A stretch of DNA of 64,000 bases from Curtobacterium sp. MCLR17_007 (GTDB taxonomy: Bacteria; Actinomycetota; Actinomycetes; Actinomycetales; Microbacteriaceae): the NCBI RefSeq assembly GCF_003234655.2, contig NZ_CP126271.1:2170001-2234000 (forward strand). The letters run 5' to 3'. The position numbers and the translations under genes are program-made. Numbering within the stretch: position 1 is the stretch's first letter; each line of letters begins with the position of its first letter. Positions 16,143 to 25,045 of the stretch are shown here, one piece after another. The notes under the pieces were generated by a model, which was not told the origin of the DNA, made no database searches, and was given only the letters and a program-made list of their open reading frames with translations.

Positions 16143-17693
16143 ATGAGCCCGCTCCTCCCCCGTCGATCCGTCAGCCCGGGGGGCCGTCGGGGCCTCCGGA
16201 CGGCGCTGGTCGCGACCGCGGTCGCCGTCGCAGCGGCCGTCGCCCTGAGCGGCTGCAGCGGCTCGTCGACCCCGACCGGCGGCAACGACGCCACCGTGCG
16301 CGTGGGCCTGGTGCTCGAGCCGACCAGCCTCGACATCCGCACCCAGTCCGGCGCCGCGCTCGACCAGGTGCTCATCGACAACGTGTACCAGGGGCTCGTC
16401 GGTCGCACGGCGGACGGCGACGTGCGCGACGTGCTCGCGGCCTCGCACGAGATCTCGAGCGACGGCCTGACGTACACGTTCACGCTGCGCAAGGGCATCA
16501 CCTTCCAGGACGGCAAGCCCGTCACCGCCGCCGACGTGGTCTGGTCGCTCGAGCAGGTCAAGGGCAACGCCTCGTACGTCGACTCCGCCAAGCTCGCTGG
16601 CCTGACGTCGATCACCGCACCCTCGGACGGTGTCGTCCGGCTCACGCTCGGCAAGCCGGACTCCGACCTGCTGTTCAACCTGACCGGCCGTTCCGGGCTC
16701 GTGCTCGAGAAGGCCGCCACGAACGACCTGTCCGACACCGCGAACGGCACCGGACCCTTCAAGGTCTCGTCCTGGAAGCAGGGCGACGCACTGACGTTCG
16801 TCCGCAACTCGGGGTACTGGGGCACGAAGGCGAAGGTCGCGAAGATCGTGTTCCGGTACATCACCGACCCGTCGACGGCCGTCAACGCGATGGCGAACGG
16901 CGACCTCGACGTGCTCAACCCCGTCGACGGCACGCTCAAGAGCCAGCTGCAGGGCAACGGCGACGTCACGCTGCACAGCGGCAAGACGACCGACAAGTAC
17001 ACGCTCGCGTTCAACGACCAGAAGGCGCCGTTCACCGACAAGCGGGTCCGTCAGGCCATCCGCCAGGCGATCGACCCGAAGGCGCTGATCAAGGCGATCG
17101 GTGGCACGGGCGTCGAGCAGGGCGGCCCGATCCCCGAGCTCGACCCCGGCTACGAGGACCTGACCGACATCGACGCCTACGACCCGTCGAACGCCAAGAA
17201 GCTCCTGGCGGCGGCCGGACAGCGGGACCTGCAGCTCACGCTGACGTACGCGAACGTCTACCCGGCGACGATCGGCGACGTGCTCAAGTCCCAGCTGGCC
17301 GACGTCGGCATCACCCTGAAGGTCGAGCGCGTCGACTTCGCCACCTGGCTGTCGAGCGTGTTCCAGGCGCCGGCGTCCGGAACCCGCGACTTCGACCTGT
17401 CGATGGTCGACCACGTCGAGGCGCGCGACTTCGGCAACTGGGCGAACCCCGACTACTACTTCGGCTACGACAACCAGCAGGTCCAGGACCTCTACGCGTC
17501 GTCCATCGCCACGACCTCGGCGGACGAGAAGGCGGCCGACCTGCGCAAGGCCGCGCGGATCGTGAGCGAGGACGCGGCCGGCGAGTGGCTCTACACCGCC
17601 ACCGAGATCACCGCGGTCCGCTCGGGGGTGACCGGGTTCCCGGTCGACGGTGGGAACTCCCGCCTCGACCTGGCGAAGCTCGCCGTCTCCTAA
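16143..17693 (+). CDS. ABC transporter substrate-binding lipoprotein (family 5, peptide/nickel type)
   Basis: A 516-residue extracellular solute-binding protein. It has an Arg-rich signal peptide with lipobox LSGC (Cys38), so it is anchored to the outer face of the membrane. The family 5 core follows (DNVYQGLVG, TYTFTLRKGITFQDGKPVTAADVVWSLE, GTGPFKVSSWKQGD). GGAAGGA precedes the ATG. It heads a five-gene operon with two permeases and two ATPases, so it captures an oligopeptide-like ligand; the exact ligand is not evident. Confidence 0.93.
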   Translation: MSPLLPRRSVSPGGRRGLRTALVATAVAVAAAVALSGCSGSSTPTGGNDATVRVGLVLEPTSLDIRTQSGAALDQVLIDNVYQGLVGRTADGDVRDVLAASHEISSDGLTYTFTLRKGITFQDGKPVTAADVVWSLEQVKGNASYVDSAKLAGLTSITAPSDGVVRLTLGKPDSDLLFNLTGRSGLVLEKAATNDLSDTANGTGPFKVSSWKQGDALTFVRNSGYWGTKAKVAKIVFRYITDPSTAVNAMANGDLDVLNPVDGTLKSQLQGNGDVTLHSGKTTDKYTLAFNDQKAPFTDKRVRQAIRQAIDPKALIKAIGGTGVEQGGPIPELDPGYEDLTDIDAYDPSNAKKLLAAAGQRDLQLTLTYANVYPATIGDVLKSQLADVGITLKVERVDFATWLSSVFQAPASGTRDFDLSMVDHVEARDFGNWANPDYYFGYDNQQVQDLYASSIATTSADEKAADLRKAARIVSEDAAGEWLYTATEITAVRSGVTGFPVDGGNSRLDLAKLAVS

Positions 17694-17713
17694 CGCCTGA
17701 CTACGATCGTCTC

Positions 17714-18664
17714 GTGACCCGGTTCCTCGTCGGGCGACTGCTGCTGCTCGTCGTCGGCCTGCTCGTGGCGAGCATCATCGTGTTCGCCGTCCTGCGCGTG
17801 CTCCCCGGCGACGTCGCCCAGGTCGTCGCCGGCACCCAGGCGACGCCCGCGACGGTCGCCCAGCTCCGGCAGCAGCTCGGCCTGGACCGTCCCGTCGTCG
17901 TGCAGTACCTCGACTGGATCGGCGGGGTGCTGCACGGCGACCTCGGGCGGTCCCTGGTGACCCGCGGCCCGGTCGCGCCGGAGATCGCGCAGAAGCTCGC
18001 GGTGACGCTCCCCCTGGCCGGCATGTCGCTCGCGGCGGCGCTGGTGCTCGGCGTCCCGCTCGGCGTCCTCGCTGCGGTGCTCCGCCGACGCGCGAGCGGT
18101 GCCGTCATCACGTTCGTCGCGCAGGCCGTCGCCGCGGTCCCGGTCGTGTGGGCCGCCCTGCTGCTCGTCGCGCTCATCGCCGTGACGCTGCACTGGCTGC
18201 CCACGCAGGGCTTCCCCCTCGACGGCTGGTCCGAGCCCGGGCGAGCGCTGTCGTCGCTCGTGCTGCCCGCGGTGACGATCGGTGCGGTCGAGGGTGCCGT
18301 CATCCTGCGGTTCACCCGCTCGGCGACCCTGTCCGTGCTCGACGCCGACCATCTGCGCACCGCCGCCGCCGTCGGGCTGACCCGCACGCAGGCGCTGCTG
18401 CGACACGGGCTCGGCTCGGTCGCACTCACCGTGCTCGCGGTCCTCGGCGTGCAGATCGCCGGCCTGCTGGTGGGCGCGGTGGTCGTCGAGCAGGTCTTCT
18501 CGCTCCCCGGGGTCGGCCGCATGCTCGTCACCGACGTCGGACGACGCGACATCACCAAGGTGCAGTCCGAGCTGCTCGTGCTGACCGGCCTCGTGCTGCT
18601 CGTCGGGTTCGCCGTCGACGTGGCGCACCGGGCCCTCGACCCCCGGCAGCGAGAGGCCTCGTGA
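17714..18664 (+). CDS. ABC transporter permease (DppB-like)
   Basis: A 316-residue inner-membrane subunit. Six helices are visible, starting with LLLLVVGLLVASIIVFAVLRVL, and the family N-terminal motif LPGDVAQVV follows. The coupling (EAA) loop is RTAAAVGLTRTQALLRHGLG, and the segment VVEQVFSLPGVGRMLVTDVGRRD is typical of DppB. GTG 17714 starts 20 nt after the binding-protein gene. The stop overlaps the next start by one base (TGATG). Confidence 0.92.
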   Translation: MTRFLVGRLLLLVVGLLVASIIVFAVLRVLPGDVAQVVAGTQATPATVAQLRQQLGLDRPVVVQYLDWIGGVLHGDLGRSLVTRGPVAPEIAQKLAVTLPLAGMSLAAALVLGVPLGVLAAVLRRRASGAVITFVAQAVAAVPVVWAALLLVALIAVTLHWLPTQGFPLDGWSEPGRALSSLVLPAVTIGAVEGAVILRFTRSATLSVLDADHLRTAAAVGLTRTQALLRHGLGSVALTVLAVLGVQIAGLLVGAVVVEQVFSLPGVGRMLVTDVGRRDITKVQSELLVLTGLVLLVGFAVDVAHRALDPRQREAS

Positions 18665-19590
18665 TGACCGGAGGCAGCATCCGCCGACTCGTCGCCCGAC
18701 CGACCGGGGCCTTCGCCGTGGTCGTCCTCGGGCTGCTCGTGGTGCTCGCCGCGGTGTCGCTCGTCTGGACGCCGCAGGACCCGTTCCGCACGGACCCGTT
18801 CCACCAGTGGGACCCGCCGAGCGCCGCGCACTGGTTCGGCACCGACGCCGTCGGCCGGGACATCGCCAGCTACCTCCTCGCCGGCACCCGGACGACCGTG
18901 CTCGTCGCGGTCGGGTCCGGCGTGATCGCCAGCGTCGTCGGCATCCTGCTGACCGCCCTCGGGTCGCTCACCGCCCGCTGGGTGCGCGAGGGCACGGCCG
19001 TGCTGCTCGACATCCTGGTCGCGTTCCCGACGCTGCTGACCGCGATGCTGCTGACCGCCGTGTTCGGCGGGTCGCTCGGGGTCGTCATCGTCTCGGTCGG
19101 CCTGGCGTTCGGCGTGACGATCGCCCGGGTCGCCCGTGGCGAGATCCGCCGCATCGCCCGGAGCGACTACGTCACCGCGGCCAGGGCCTCGGGCGTCGGG
19201 CCGACCGGCGTGCTGCTGCGACACCTCGTGCCGAACGCCGCGCCGGTGTTCACCGTGCAGCTCTCGCTCGCGATGGCCACCGCCGTGCTGGCCGAGGCGG
19301 GGTTGTCCTACCTCGGCTACGGCGCCGGGTCGGGCACGGCGTCATGGGGCAGCCTGCTGTCCGACCTGCAGACCTACATCGGCGTGCACCCGTGGAGCGC
19401 GACCTGGCCGGGCGCCGCCATCGCCCTCGTCGTCATGGCGCTCTCGCTCCTCGGGGACGCCGTCCGCGACGCATCCGACCCGCGCCTGGCCACGGGCGAC
19501 CGCGCCCGCGACGCCCGCACCGCGGGCGACAGCGCCCGCACCGCGGGCGACAGCGCCCGCACCGCGGGCGAGTCGGAGGTGACCGCGTGA
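18664..19590 (+). CDS. ABC transporter permease (DppC-like)
   Basis: A 308-residue second permease. It shows the DppC-type motif HWFGTDAVGRDIASYLLAGTR, an EAA loop (YVTAARASGVGPTGVLLRHLVPN) and ASWGSLLSDLQTYI followed by the last helix. The C-terminal tail is unusual: about 20 residues of a tandem repeat, ARTAGDS, after the expected end of the fold. Its stop overlaps the GTG of the next gene, so translation is probably coupled. Confidence 0.92.
   Translation: MTGGSIRRLVARPTGAFAVVVLGLLVVLAAVSLVWTPQDPFRTDPFHQWDPPSAAHWFGTDAVGRDIASYLLAGTRTTVLVAVGSGVIASVVGILLTALGSLTARWVREGTAVLLDILVAFPTLLTAMLLTAVFGGSLGVVIVSVGLAFGVTIARVARGEIRRIARSDYVTAARASGVGPTGVLLRHLVPNAAPVFTVQLSLAMATAVLAEAGLSYLGYGAGSGTASWGSLLSDLQTYIGVHPWSATWPGAAIALVVMALSLLGDAVRDASDPRLATGDRARDARTAGDSARTAGDSARTAGESEVTA
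19512..19571. repeat. 21-bp in-frame tandem repeat
   Basis: Three copies of a 21-bp unit (CGCCCGCACCGCGGGCGACAG; the third diverges at its end) encode the repeated tail of the DppC-like permease. Each unit contains a CGCCCGC/GCGGGCG inverted repeat, so the mRNA can fold just before the start of the next gene. Confidence 0.88.
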
Positions 19591-20396
19591 CCGCCGACGG
19601 CAGCAGCAGCACGGGCACGACCGCCGCCGGCACGCTCGAGGTGCGCGGACTGTCGGTCCGCATCGCGGGGCGGACCGTCCTGGACGACGTGTCCTTCACC
19701 GTGCCTCCCGGCGGTCGTGTCGGCGTGATCGGGGCCTCCGGGTCCGGCAAGTCGATGACCTCGCTCGCCCTGATGGGGCTCGAGCCGACCGGCGCCGACG
19801 TGTCGGGCAGCATCCGACTCGACGGCCAGGAGCTGGTCGGGCTGACCGACCGGCAGCGCGCGCCGTTCCGCGGCGCACGGATGGGGATGGTGTTCCAGGA
19901 GCCGGCGACCGCACTCGACCCCCTGCGTCGCGTGGGACGCCAGATCGCCGAGCCGCTCCGGCTGCACCGTGGGCTCGACCGTCGGGGCGCCGACGCCGCG
20001 GCGCTCGACCTCGCCCACGCCGTCGGGCTGCCCGACCCGGCGTCGCTGCTCCGCCAGTACCCGCACCAGCTGTCGGGTGGGCAGCGGCAGCGGATCTGCA
20101 TCGCGATGGCACTCGCCGGGCGGCCCGGGCTGCTCATCGCCGACGAGCCCACGACGGCGCTCGACGTGACGACCGAGGCGCGCATCCTCGACCTGTTCGA
20201 CGGACTCGACGTGTCGCTCGTGTTCGTCACGCACGACCTGGCCGTCCTGGCCCGGATCGCCGACACGGTGGTGGTGCTCGATGCCGGCCGCGTGGTCGAG
20301 ACCGGGACGGTGGCGGACCTGCTGGCCGCCCCGGGACACCCGACGACCCGCGCGCTCGTCGACGCGGCACGCGCCACCGCCAGGAGGGCACCGTGA
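19587..20396 (+). CDS. ABC transporter ATP-binding protein (DppD-like)
   Basis: A 269-residue ATPase with Walker A GASGSGKS, Q-loop MVFQEPATALDPLRRV, signature LSGGQRQR, Walker B LLIADEPTTALDV and H-loop FVTHDL. The ALDP after the Q-loop is diagnostic of the peptide/nickel class. It lacks the C-terminal Cys-rich extension found in many DppD proteins. The start GTG at 19587 lies within the preceding stop (GTGA), and its own stop overlaps the next gene in the same way. Confidence 0.93.
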   Translation: MTADGSSSTGTTAAGTLEVRGLSVRIAGRTVLDDVSFTVPPGGRVGVIGASGSGKSMTSLALMGLEPTGADVSGSIRLDGQELVGLTDRQRAPFRGARMGMVFQEPATALDPLRRVGRQIAEPLRLHRGLDRRGADAAALDLAHAVGLPDPASLLRQYPHQLSGGQRQRICIAMALAGRPGLLIADEPTTALDVTTEARILDLFDGLDVSLVFVTHDLAVLARIADTVVVLDAGRVVETGTVADLLAAPGHPTTRALVDAARATARRAP

Positions 20397-21172
20397 CCGC
20401 ACTCGAGGCCGTCGGCCTGCACCGCACCTACCGGCTCCCCCGCCGAGGCCCCTTCGAACCCGGTCCGGTCCGCACCGCCGTCGACGGCGTCGACCTGACG
20501 GTCGCCACCGGCGCGCGGCTCGGGATCGTCGGCGAGTCCGGCTCCGGCAAGTCGACGCTCGTCCGTCTGCTGGCCGGACTGGAGGCCCCCAGTGCGGGGA
20601 CCGTGACCGCCGACGGCCGTCCCGTGGTCGCGTCCGGGTCCGCCGCCGCGATGCGCTGGTTCCGTCGCGAGACCGGGGTGGTCTTCCAGGACCCGTACGG
20701 GTCCCTCGATCCGCGGATGCGTGTCGGCGCGATCGTCGCCGAGCCGCTGCGGGCCCTGCGGATCCCGGGCGTGCACGCGTCGATGGTGGCGTCGGCGCTG
20801 TCGCGCGTGGACCTGCCGGCCGATGCCGTGGACCGGTACCCGCACGAGTTCTCCGGCGGGCAGCGCCAGCGCATCGCGATCGCGCGCGCGGTCGTGCACG
20901 GGCCGGCGATCCTGTTCGGGGACGAACCGATGAGCGCGCTCGACGTGGTGGTCCGCGCGCGGGTCATCGAACTGCTGGAGTCCCTGGCTGGCTCGCTCGG
21001 ATTGACGATGGTGCTCGTGTCGCACGACATCGGCGTCGTGCAGCGGCTGTGCGACACCGTCGCCGTGATGGCGGCAGGGCGGGTCGTCGAACACGGCCCG
21101 GTGTCCCTGCTCGACGCACCGACGCACCCCGTCACGAGGGCGTTGGTCGCTGCGGCACCAACGCTCCCCTAG
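20393..21172 (+). CDS. ABC transporter ATP-binding protein (DppF-like)
   Basis: A 259-residue partner ATPase: Walker A GESGSGKST, Q-loop VVFQDPYGSLDPRMRV, signature FSGGQRQR, Walker B ILFGDEPMSALDV, H-loop LVSHDI. YGSLDPR is the DppF/OppF hallmark. The GTG start overlaps the previous stop. This is the last gene of the operon; the amidase on the opposite strand ends only 7 nt beyond. Confidence 0.93.
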   Translation: MTALEAVGLHRTYRLPRRGPFEPGPVRTAVDGVDLTVATGARLGIVGESGSGKSTLVRLLAGLEAPSAGTVTADGRPVVASGSAAAMRWFRRETGVVFQDPYGSLDPRMRVGAIVAEPLRALRIPGVHASMVASALSRVDLPADAVDRYPHEFSGGQRQRIAIARAVVHGPAILFGDEPMSALDVVVRARVIELLESLAGSLGLTMVLVSHDIGVVQRLCDTVAVMAAGRVVEHGPVSLLDAPTHPVTRALVAAAPTLP

Positions 21173-21179
21173 GGCTCGG

Positions 21180-22619
21180 TCACCACCCGGCCGGGTGTCG
21201 CCGCTGCCACCGCACACGCCGCTCGAGCTGCGCCCCGATCGCGAGCAGGGACCGCTCGCCACCGGGTCGGCCGATCAGCTGCACCCCCATCGGCAGGCCG
21301 CCGCCGTCCGGGTGGTCGTCCGCGGTGACCCCGACGGGCAGCGTGATCGCCGGCAGCCCCGCGACGTTCGCCATCGAGGTCCACGGCGAGTACGCGCACT
21401 GGCGCCGGAAGTCCTCCTCCGGATCGGTGCCGTACCAGCCGAGCGGCCGCGGGGTGAGCGCGAGCGTCGGCGTCAGGACGGCGTCGAAGCGGTGGAACGC
21501 ACGGATGAGCGCGACCGAGAACGTGTCGAGCGCCGTCATCGCGTCGAGCACGTCCGTGCCGGTCAGTGTCCGGCCACGGGCGACGAGCCACGAGACCAGC
21601 GGTGTCAGGGCGTCGAGATCGATGCCCGGGACGAGCGGCAGCCGCGCCGCGCTCGACTCCCAGGCGACGCGGAAGGGGTCGCCGTAGGGCACGCGGGGCA
21701 TCGCGACGTCCTCGACCCCGTGCCCGAGCTCGCCGAGCACCCGCACGGCGGTGTCGACCGCCGCACGTGCCGCGGGGTCGACCACGACGTCGACGGTGTC
21801 GTCCCACGGCGACCCGTCCAGGACCCCGAGCACGAAGCGTCCCTCGCCCCGGACGGCCGCCGCGGTGAAGGGGCCGTCGCCAACGTCGGGCGTCACGAGG
21901 GCGTACGGGGTCGGTTCGTCCAGGCCGGTCGGCGCGACCAGGGCATCGAGGTACATGCCCGCGTCCGCGACGGTGCGGGTGATCGGGCCGGCGACGGACA
22001 GCCCGCCGACCCCGCTGCGGCCCGGCATCGACGGCACCCGTCCGCGGCTCGGCTTCAGCCCGACGAGTCCGGTCGCGGCGGCCGGGATGCGCACCGATCC
22101 GCCGCCGTCCGACCCGACGGCGGCCGGCAGGAGTCCGGCGGCCACGGCGACGGCCGCACCGCTCGACGACCCGCCCGGCGCGCGGTGCGTGTCGTACGGG
22201 TTCCGCGTCACGCCGAACGCCGTCTCGGACGACGACGACATCCCGAACTCGGGGCTCGCCGTCTTGCCGAGGCTCACCGCGCCCGCCGCGTCCATCGCGG
22301 CGACGAGCGGGTGGTCGGCTGCAGCCGGTCGCGGCGGCAACGAGGCGGTCCCGGACCGGGTCGGCACACCGGCCCGGTCGTACAGGTCCTTGTCGCCGGA
22401 CGGCAGGCCCCACAGCGGCCGGGACGTCGGCACCAGAAGTCCGAGACGGTCGGCCCGCTCGCGTGCGGCGTCCGCGGTGACCGTCACGAACGCGCCGAGC
22501 TCGCCGTCCAGCCGCGCGATCCGGGCCAGGTAGTGGTCGGTGGCTTCGCGGGCCGTGGTGTCGCCGCGGCGGATCCAGTCCCAGAGGTCCTGCGCCGACA
22601 GGTGGTGGAGTTCGAACAC
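21180..22619 (-). CDS. Amidase-signature hydrolase
   Basis: A 479-residue amidase-signature enzyme. The catalytic Lys is in PSGDKDL, the cis-Ser and nucleophile Ser in the Gly/Ser-rich stretch around GGSSSGAAVAVAAG and GSDGGGSVRIPAA, which matches the Ser-cisSer-Lys triad. It hydrolyses an amide to acid and ammonia, but the substrate is not predictable; the absence of gatA/gatB neighbours argues against a tRNA amidotransferase subunit. The start is GTG 22619. It is divergent from the YigZ-family gene (43-nt gap). Confidence 0.9.
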   Translation of the reverse strand: MFELHHLSAQDLWDWIRRGDTTAREATDHYLARIARLDGELGAFVTVTADAARERADRLGLLVPTSRPLWGLPSGDKDLYDRAGVPTRSGTASLPPRPAAADHPLVAAMDAAGAVSLGKTASPEFGMSSSSETAFGVTRNPYDTHRAPGGSSSGAAVAVAAGLLPAAVGSDGGGSVRIPAAATGLVGLKPSRGRVPSMPGRSGVGGLSVAGPITRTVADAGMYLDALVAPTGLDEPTPYALVTPDVGDGPFTAAAVRGEGRFVLGVLDGSPWDDTVDVVVDPAARAAVDTAVRVLGELGHGVEDVAMPRVPYGDPFRVAWESSAARLPLVPGIDLDALTPLVSWLVARGRTLTGTDVLDAMTALDTFSVALIRAFHRFDAVLTPTLALTPRPLGWYGTDPEEDFRRQCAYSPWTSMANVAGLPAITLPVGVTADDHPDGGGLPMGVQLIGRPGGERSLLAIGAQLERRVRWQRRHPAGW

Positions 22620-22662
22620 GATCCCCGAGCCTAGGCGCGCCGCCCCTCGGTACGCTCGTCGG

Positions 22663-23340
22663 ATGGCCCGCCGCTACCCGTCCACGATCGCGGCAGCCGT
22701 CGAACACGAGATCGTCATCACCCGGTCGCGGTTCCTCACGCACGTGGTGCCCGCGTCGGACCCAGCCGAGGCTGACCGGGTGATCACGGACATCCGCAAG
22801 CGGGCGTGGGACGCGCGGCACCATTGTTCGGCGATGGTGACCGGGGTCCTCGGCGACCAGGCGCGGTCCTCCGACGACGGGGAGCCTTCCGGGACCGCCG
22901 GCGTCCCGATGCTCGAGGTCCTGCGCCGGCGCGAACTGACCGACGTCGTCGCGGTCGTCACGCGCTGGTTCGGCGGCGTGAAGCTCGGTGCCGGTGGCCT
23001 GGTCCGCGCCTACTCGACGTCGGTGTCCGAGGCGCTCGATCGGGCGACGGTCCTGCACCGCGCGGCCCTGATCGACGTGTCGGTGGACGTCCCGCACGCC
23101 GACGCCGGTCGCATCGACAACGTCCTGCGGGACTGGGTCGTGCGGCACCGGGCGGTCCTCGGTGCGACGTCCTACGGCACCGAGGCGACGTTCTCCGTGT
23201 CCGTGCCGCACGCCGACGTCGCCGTGCTGCGCGCCGACCTGGCCGCGGCGTCAGGAGGCGTGCTCGATCCCGTGGAGGGCGCCGAGCGCATCGTGGACGT
23301 GCCGGCCGGGCAGTTCCCCGCGGGGTCCTCGGGAACGTGA
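22663..23340 (+). CDS. YigZ/IMPACT family protein
   Basis: A 225-residue member of UPF0029. It contains the family signature (DDGEPSGTAGVPMLEVLRR) and VTRWFGGVKLGAGGLVRAY. The N-terminal domain resembles ribosomal S5 domain 2 and the C-terminal part an EF-G V-like fold. Eukaryotic IMPACT relatives act in translation control; the bacterial role is unclear. Its stop overlaps the GTG of the following hydrolase remnant, showing the two were once one transcription unit. Confidence 0.88.
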   Translation: MARRYPSTIAAAVEHEIVITRSRFLTHVVPASDPAEADRVITDIRKRAWDARHHCSAMVTGVLGDQARSSDDGEPSGTAGVPMLEVLRRRELTDVVAVVTRWFGGVKLGAGGLVRAYSTSVSEALDRATVLHRAALIDVSVDVPHADAGRIDNVLRDWVVRHRAVLGATSYGTEATFSVSVPHADVAVLRADLAAASGGVLDPVEGAERIVDVPAGQFPAGSSGT

Positions 23341-23793
23341 CAGTGACTGGCGACTTCGTGAACGGTCCGCACGGTCCGGTCCCGGTGCGCCGGTACGAGG
23401 CCAGCGTCCCGACCGCCCCGACGCTGCTGTGGCTGCACGGCGGCGGCTTCTTCCGCGGCGGCCTCGACCAACCCGAGTCGGACGCGGTCGCCCGCGCCGT
23501 GGCCGAGCGGGGCATCCCGCTCGTGGCCGTCGACTACCGGCTCGGTCCACTGCCCGGCCTGGCGTGGATCGGTCGGCGCGGTCCCCGGGCACGCCTGGCT
23601 GCCCCCGCCGCCCACGACGAGGTGCTCGCCGTGTACCGGTCCGTCGTCGTCGACGCACCGCGGGGCGTGGTGGTCGGCGGCGCCAGTGCCGGGGCGTGCA
23701 TCGCGGCTGGGGTCGCCAGGGCCCGGTCTTCCGACCGGCCGCCGATCACCGATGCCAAGCCCGACCTGCGCCCGGTCCTGATGCAGCGCGTGG
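23337..23793 (+). pseudogene. 3'-truncated alpha/beta hydrolase (HSL-like)
   Basis: The frame starts at GTG 23337 overlapping the YigZ stop and gives a clear hormone-sensitive-lipase-type N-terminal half: the oxyanion motif WLHGGGFFRGG, DYRLGP, and the nucleophile elbow GGASAGA. After about residue 130 similarity to the fold ends, and the frame runs antisense into the MarR gene before stopping at 23933. The catalytic Asp and His are therefore missing. The break lies between about 23715 and 23793, at the edge of the MarR/SDR/MFS block, so I infer truncation by insertion or recombination. Confidence 0.7.
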
Positions 23794-24225
23794 TCAGTCG
23801 AGCGCGAGCTGTTCGAGCACGTGAAGCAGAGACGAGTGCTCGATGCCGTCGGTGCGGCTCAGGAGGTGCTCGCGAACTGCGGCGGCGTGGATCGGACGAG
23901 CGACGCGAACGAGGTCTGCCCCCTCGTCGGTGACACGGACGAGGACGCCACCCTCGACGGATCGACGACTCAGGAGGCCGCGCTTCTCCATCCGTGTGAG
24001 CTGGTGGGAGAGCCGCGTGCGGTCCCACTGCAACAGGGCGCCGAGGTCGTTCTGGCGGAGTTCGCCGTCCCCGAGCTCGACCAGGCGAGTCACGATCCCG
24101 AAGTCCTGGTCGGACAGCCCCGAGCCGGCCTTGACGTCATCGGCCACGCGCTGCCGGACCTGTTCCGCAGCGGTCTTCCACGCATGCCAGAGGCGCTGTT
24201 CCTGCGCGGTCAGCGGTGCGGTCAT
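23794..24225 (-). CDS. MarR-family transcriptional regulator
   Basis: A 143-residue winged-helix regulator. The recognition region is LRQNDLGALLQWDRTRLSHQL, followed by the wing RMEKRGLLSRRSVEGGVLVRVTDEG. MarR dimers usually bind palindromes between divergent genes and release them on binding a small ligand. The promoter places +1 at the ATG, so the mRNA looks leaderless. Two palindromes in the 58-nt divergent gap are likely operators for this gene and the SDR, giving autoregulation. Confidence 0.9.
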   Translation of the reverse strand: MTAPLTAQEQRLWHAWKTAAEQVRQRVADDVKAGSGLSDQDFGIVTRLVELGDGELRQNDLGALLQWDRTRLSHQLTRMEKRGLLSRRSVEGGVLVRVTDEGADLVRVARPIHAAAVREHLLSRTDGIEHSSLLHVLEQLALD

Positions 24226-24231
24226 CCTCCG

Positions 24232-24260
24232 AACATAGGGCAGTGGTGTTGACACGTCAA
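24232..24260 (-). promoter_or_regulatory. Promoter of the MarR gene (leaderless)
   Basis: On the minus strand TTGACG (24260-24255), a 17-nt spacer and TATGTT (24237-24232) lie 6 nt before the ATG at 24225, so transcription should begin at the start codon. Confidence 0.65.
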
Positions 24261-24261
24261 C
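24248..24261. promoter_or_regulatory. Putative MarR operator 1
   Basis: Inverted repeat GTTGAC-AC-GTCAAC overlapping the -35 elements of both divergent promoters. A bound dimer would block both genes. Confidence 0.6.
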
Positions 24262-24277
24262 GTAGCCGGCGCAAGCT
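24249..24277 (+). promoter_or_regulatory. Promoter of the SDR gene (leaderless)
   Basis: TTGACA at 24249-24254, a 17-nt spacer and a weak -10 (CAAGCT, 24272-24277), 6 nt before the ATG at 24284. No ribosome site precedes that ATG, consistent with a leaderless mRNA. Confidence 0.5.
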
Positions 24278-24292
24278 GTTGACATGACAACA
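24277..24292. promoter_or_regulatory. Putative MarR operator 2
   Basis: Palindrome TGTTGACATGACAACA, sharing the GTTGAC half site with operator 1 and covering the SDR start codon. One mismatched pair flanks the centre. Confidence 0.55.
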
Positions 24293-25021
24293 CACAGCCA
24301 CACCAGGAAGATCGCACTCGTCACCGGCGGCAACAAGGGCATCGGCTTCGCCATCGTGCGACAGCTCGCGCTCGCCGGGTTCACCGTGCTCCTCGGTTCG
24401 AGGAGCACGGTCGCCGGGCAGGAAGCCGCAGGGACGCTCGACGGTGACGTCCGACCCGTCGCGCTGGACGTGACCCGGCAGGACCAGGTGGACGCACTCG
24501 CCTCGCAGGTCTCGGCCGAGTTCGGACACCTCGACGTGCTGGTCAACAACGCCGGCGTGAACACCCTCACCTTCCACCCGATGGACCACCTCCCGAAGCC
24601 CACCGAGGAGACGGTCGACGACATCAGGAACGTGTACGAGGTCAACGTGTTCGCGGTCGTGCGGATGATGAGCGCGTTCCTTCCGCTGCTGATGGAAGCC
24701 GACGCACCGCGCGTGGTGAACGTCACGAGCAAGCGTGGTTCCATCGGCGAAGCGGGCGCCTGGGTCGGGCAGCCGTCGATGGCGTACTCCAGCTCGAAGA
24801 CGGCCCTCAACGCGCTGACGGTCCACTACGCCCGCGAGTTCGCCGACACGGCACTGAAGGTCAACGGCGCAGCCCCTGGGCACGTCGCCACCGACTTCAA
24901 CGACTTCCGCGGAACGAGGACCCCCGACGAAGGGGCTGCTGTCGCTGTCTGCCTCGCCACCCTGCCTGCCGACGGCCCCACCGGCGTGATCATCGAGGAC
25001 GACCGGCAACTCGCCTGGTGA
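24284..25021 (+). CDS. Short-chain dehydrogenase/reductase
   Basis: A 245-residue classical SDR. It has the cofactor motif TGGNKGIG, the NNAG motif, a catalytic Ser region (VNVTSKRGS) and the YSSSK active site. An Arg in GSRST after beta-2 suggests NADP(H). The sequence resembles carbonyl-reductase-like SDRs found beside MarR regulators that sense reactive small molecules. It is divergent from the MarR gene with shared operators, so it is probably its target. The ATG at 24284 fits the promoter spacing. Confidence 0.9.
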   Translation: MTTHSHTRKIALVTGGNKGIGFAIVRQLALAGFTVLLGSRSTVAGQEAAGTLDGDVRPVALDVTRQDQVDALASQVSAEFGHLDVLVNNAGVNTLTFHPMDHLPKPTEETVDDIRNVYEVNVFAVVRMMSAFLPLLMEADAPRVVNVTSKRGSIGEAGAWVGQPSMAYSSSKTALNALTVHYAREFADTALKVNGAAPGHVATDFNDFRGTRTPDEGAAVAVCLATLPADGPTGVIIEDDRQLAW

Positions 25022-25045
25022 CCCGCCCGTGTCCGGTGGATGCGC

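Noticed and set aside
23794..23933. Continuation of the hydrolase frame to its stop at 23933
   Set aside because: It is antisense to the well-supported MarR gene and no longer resembles a hydrolase.
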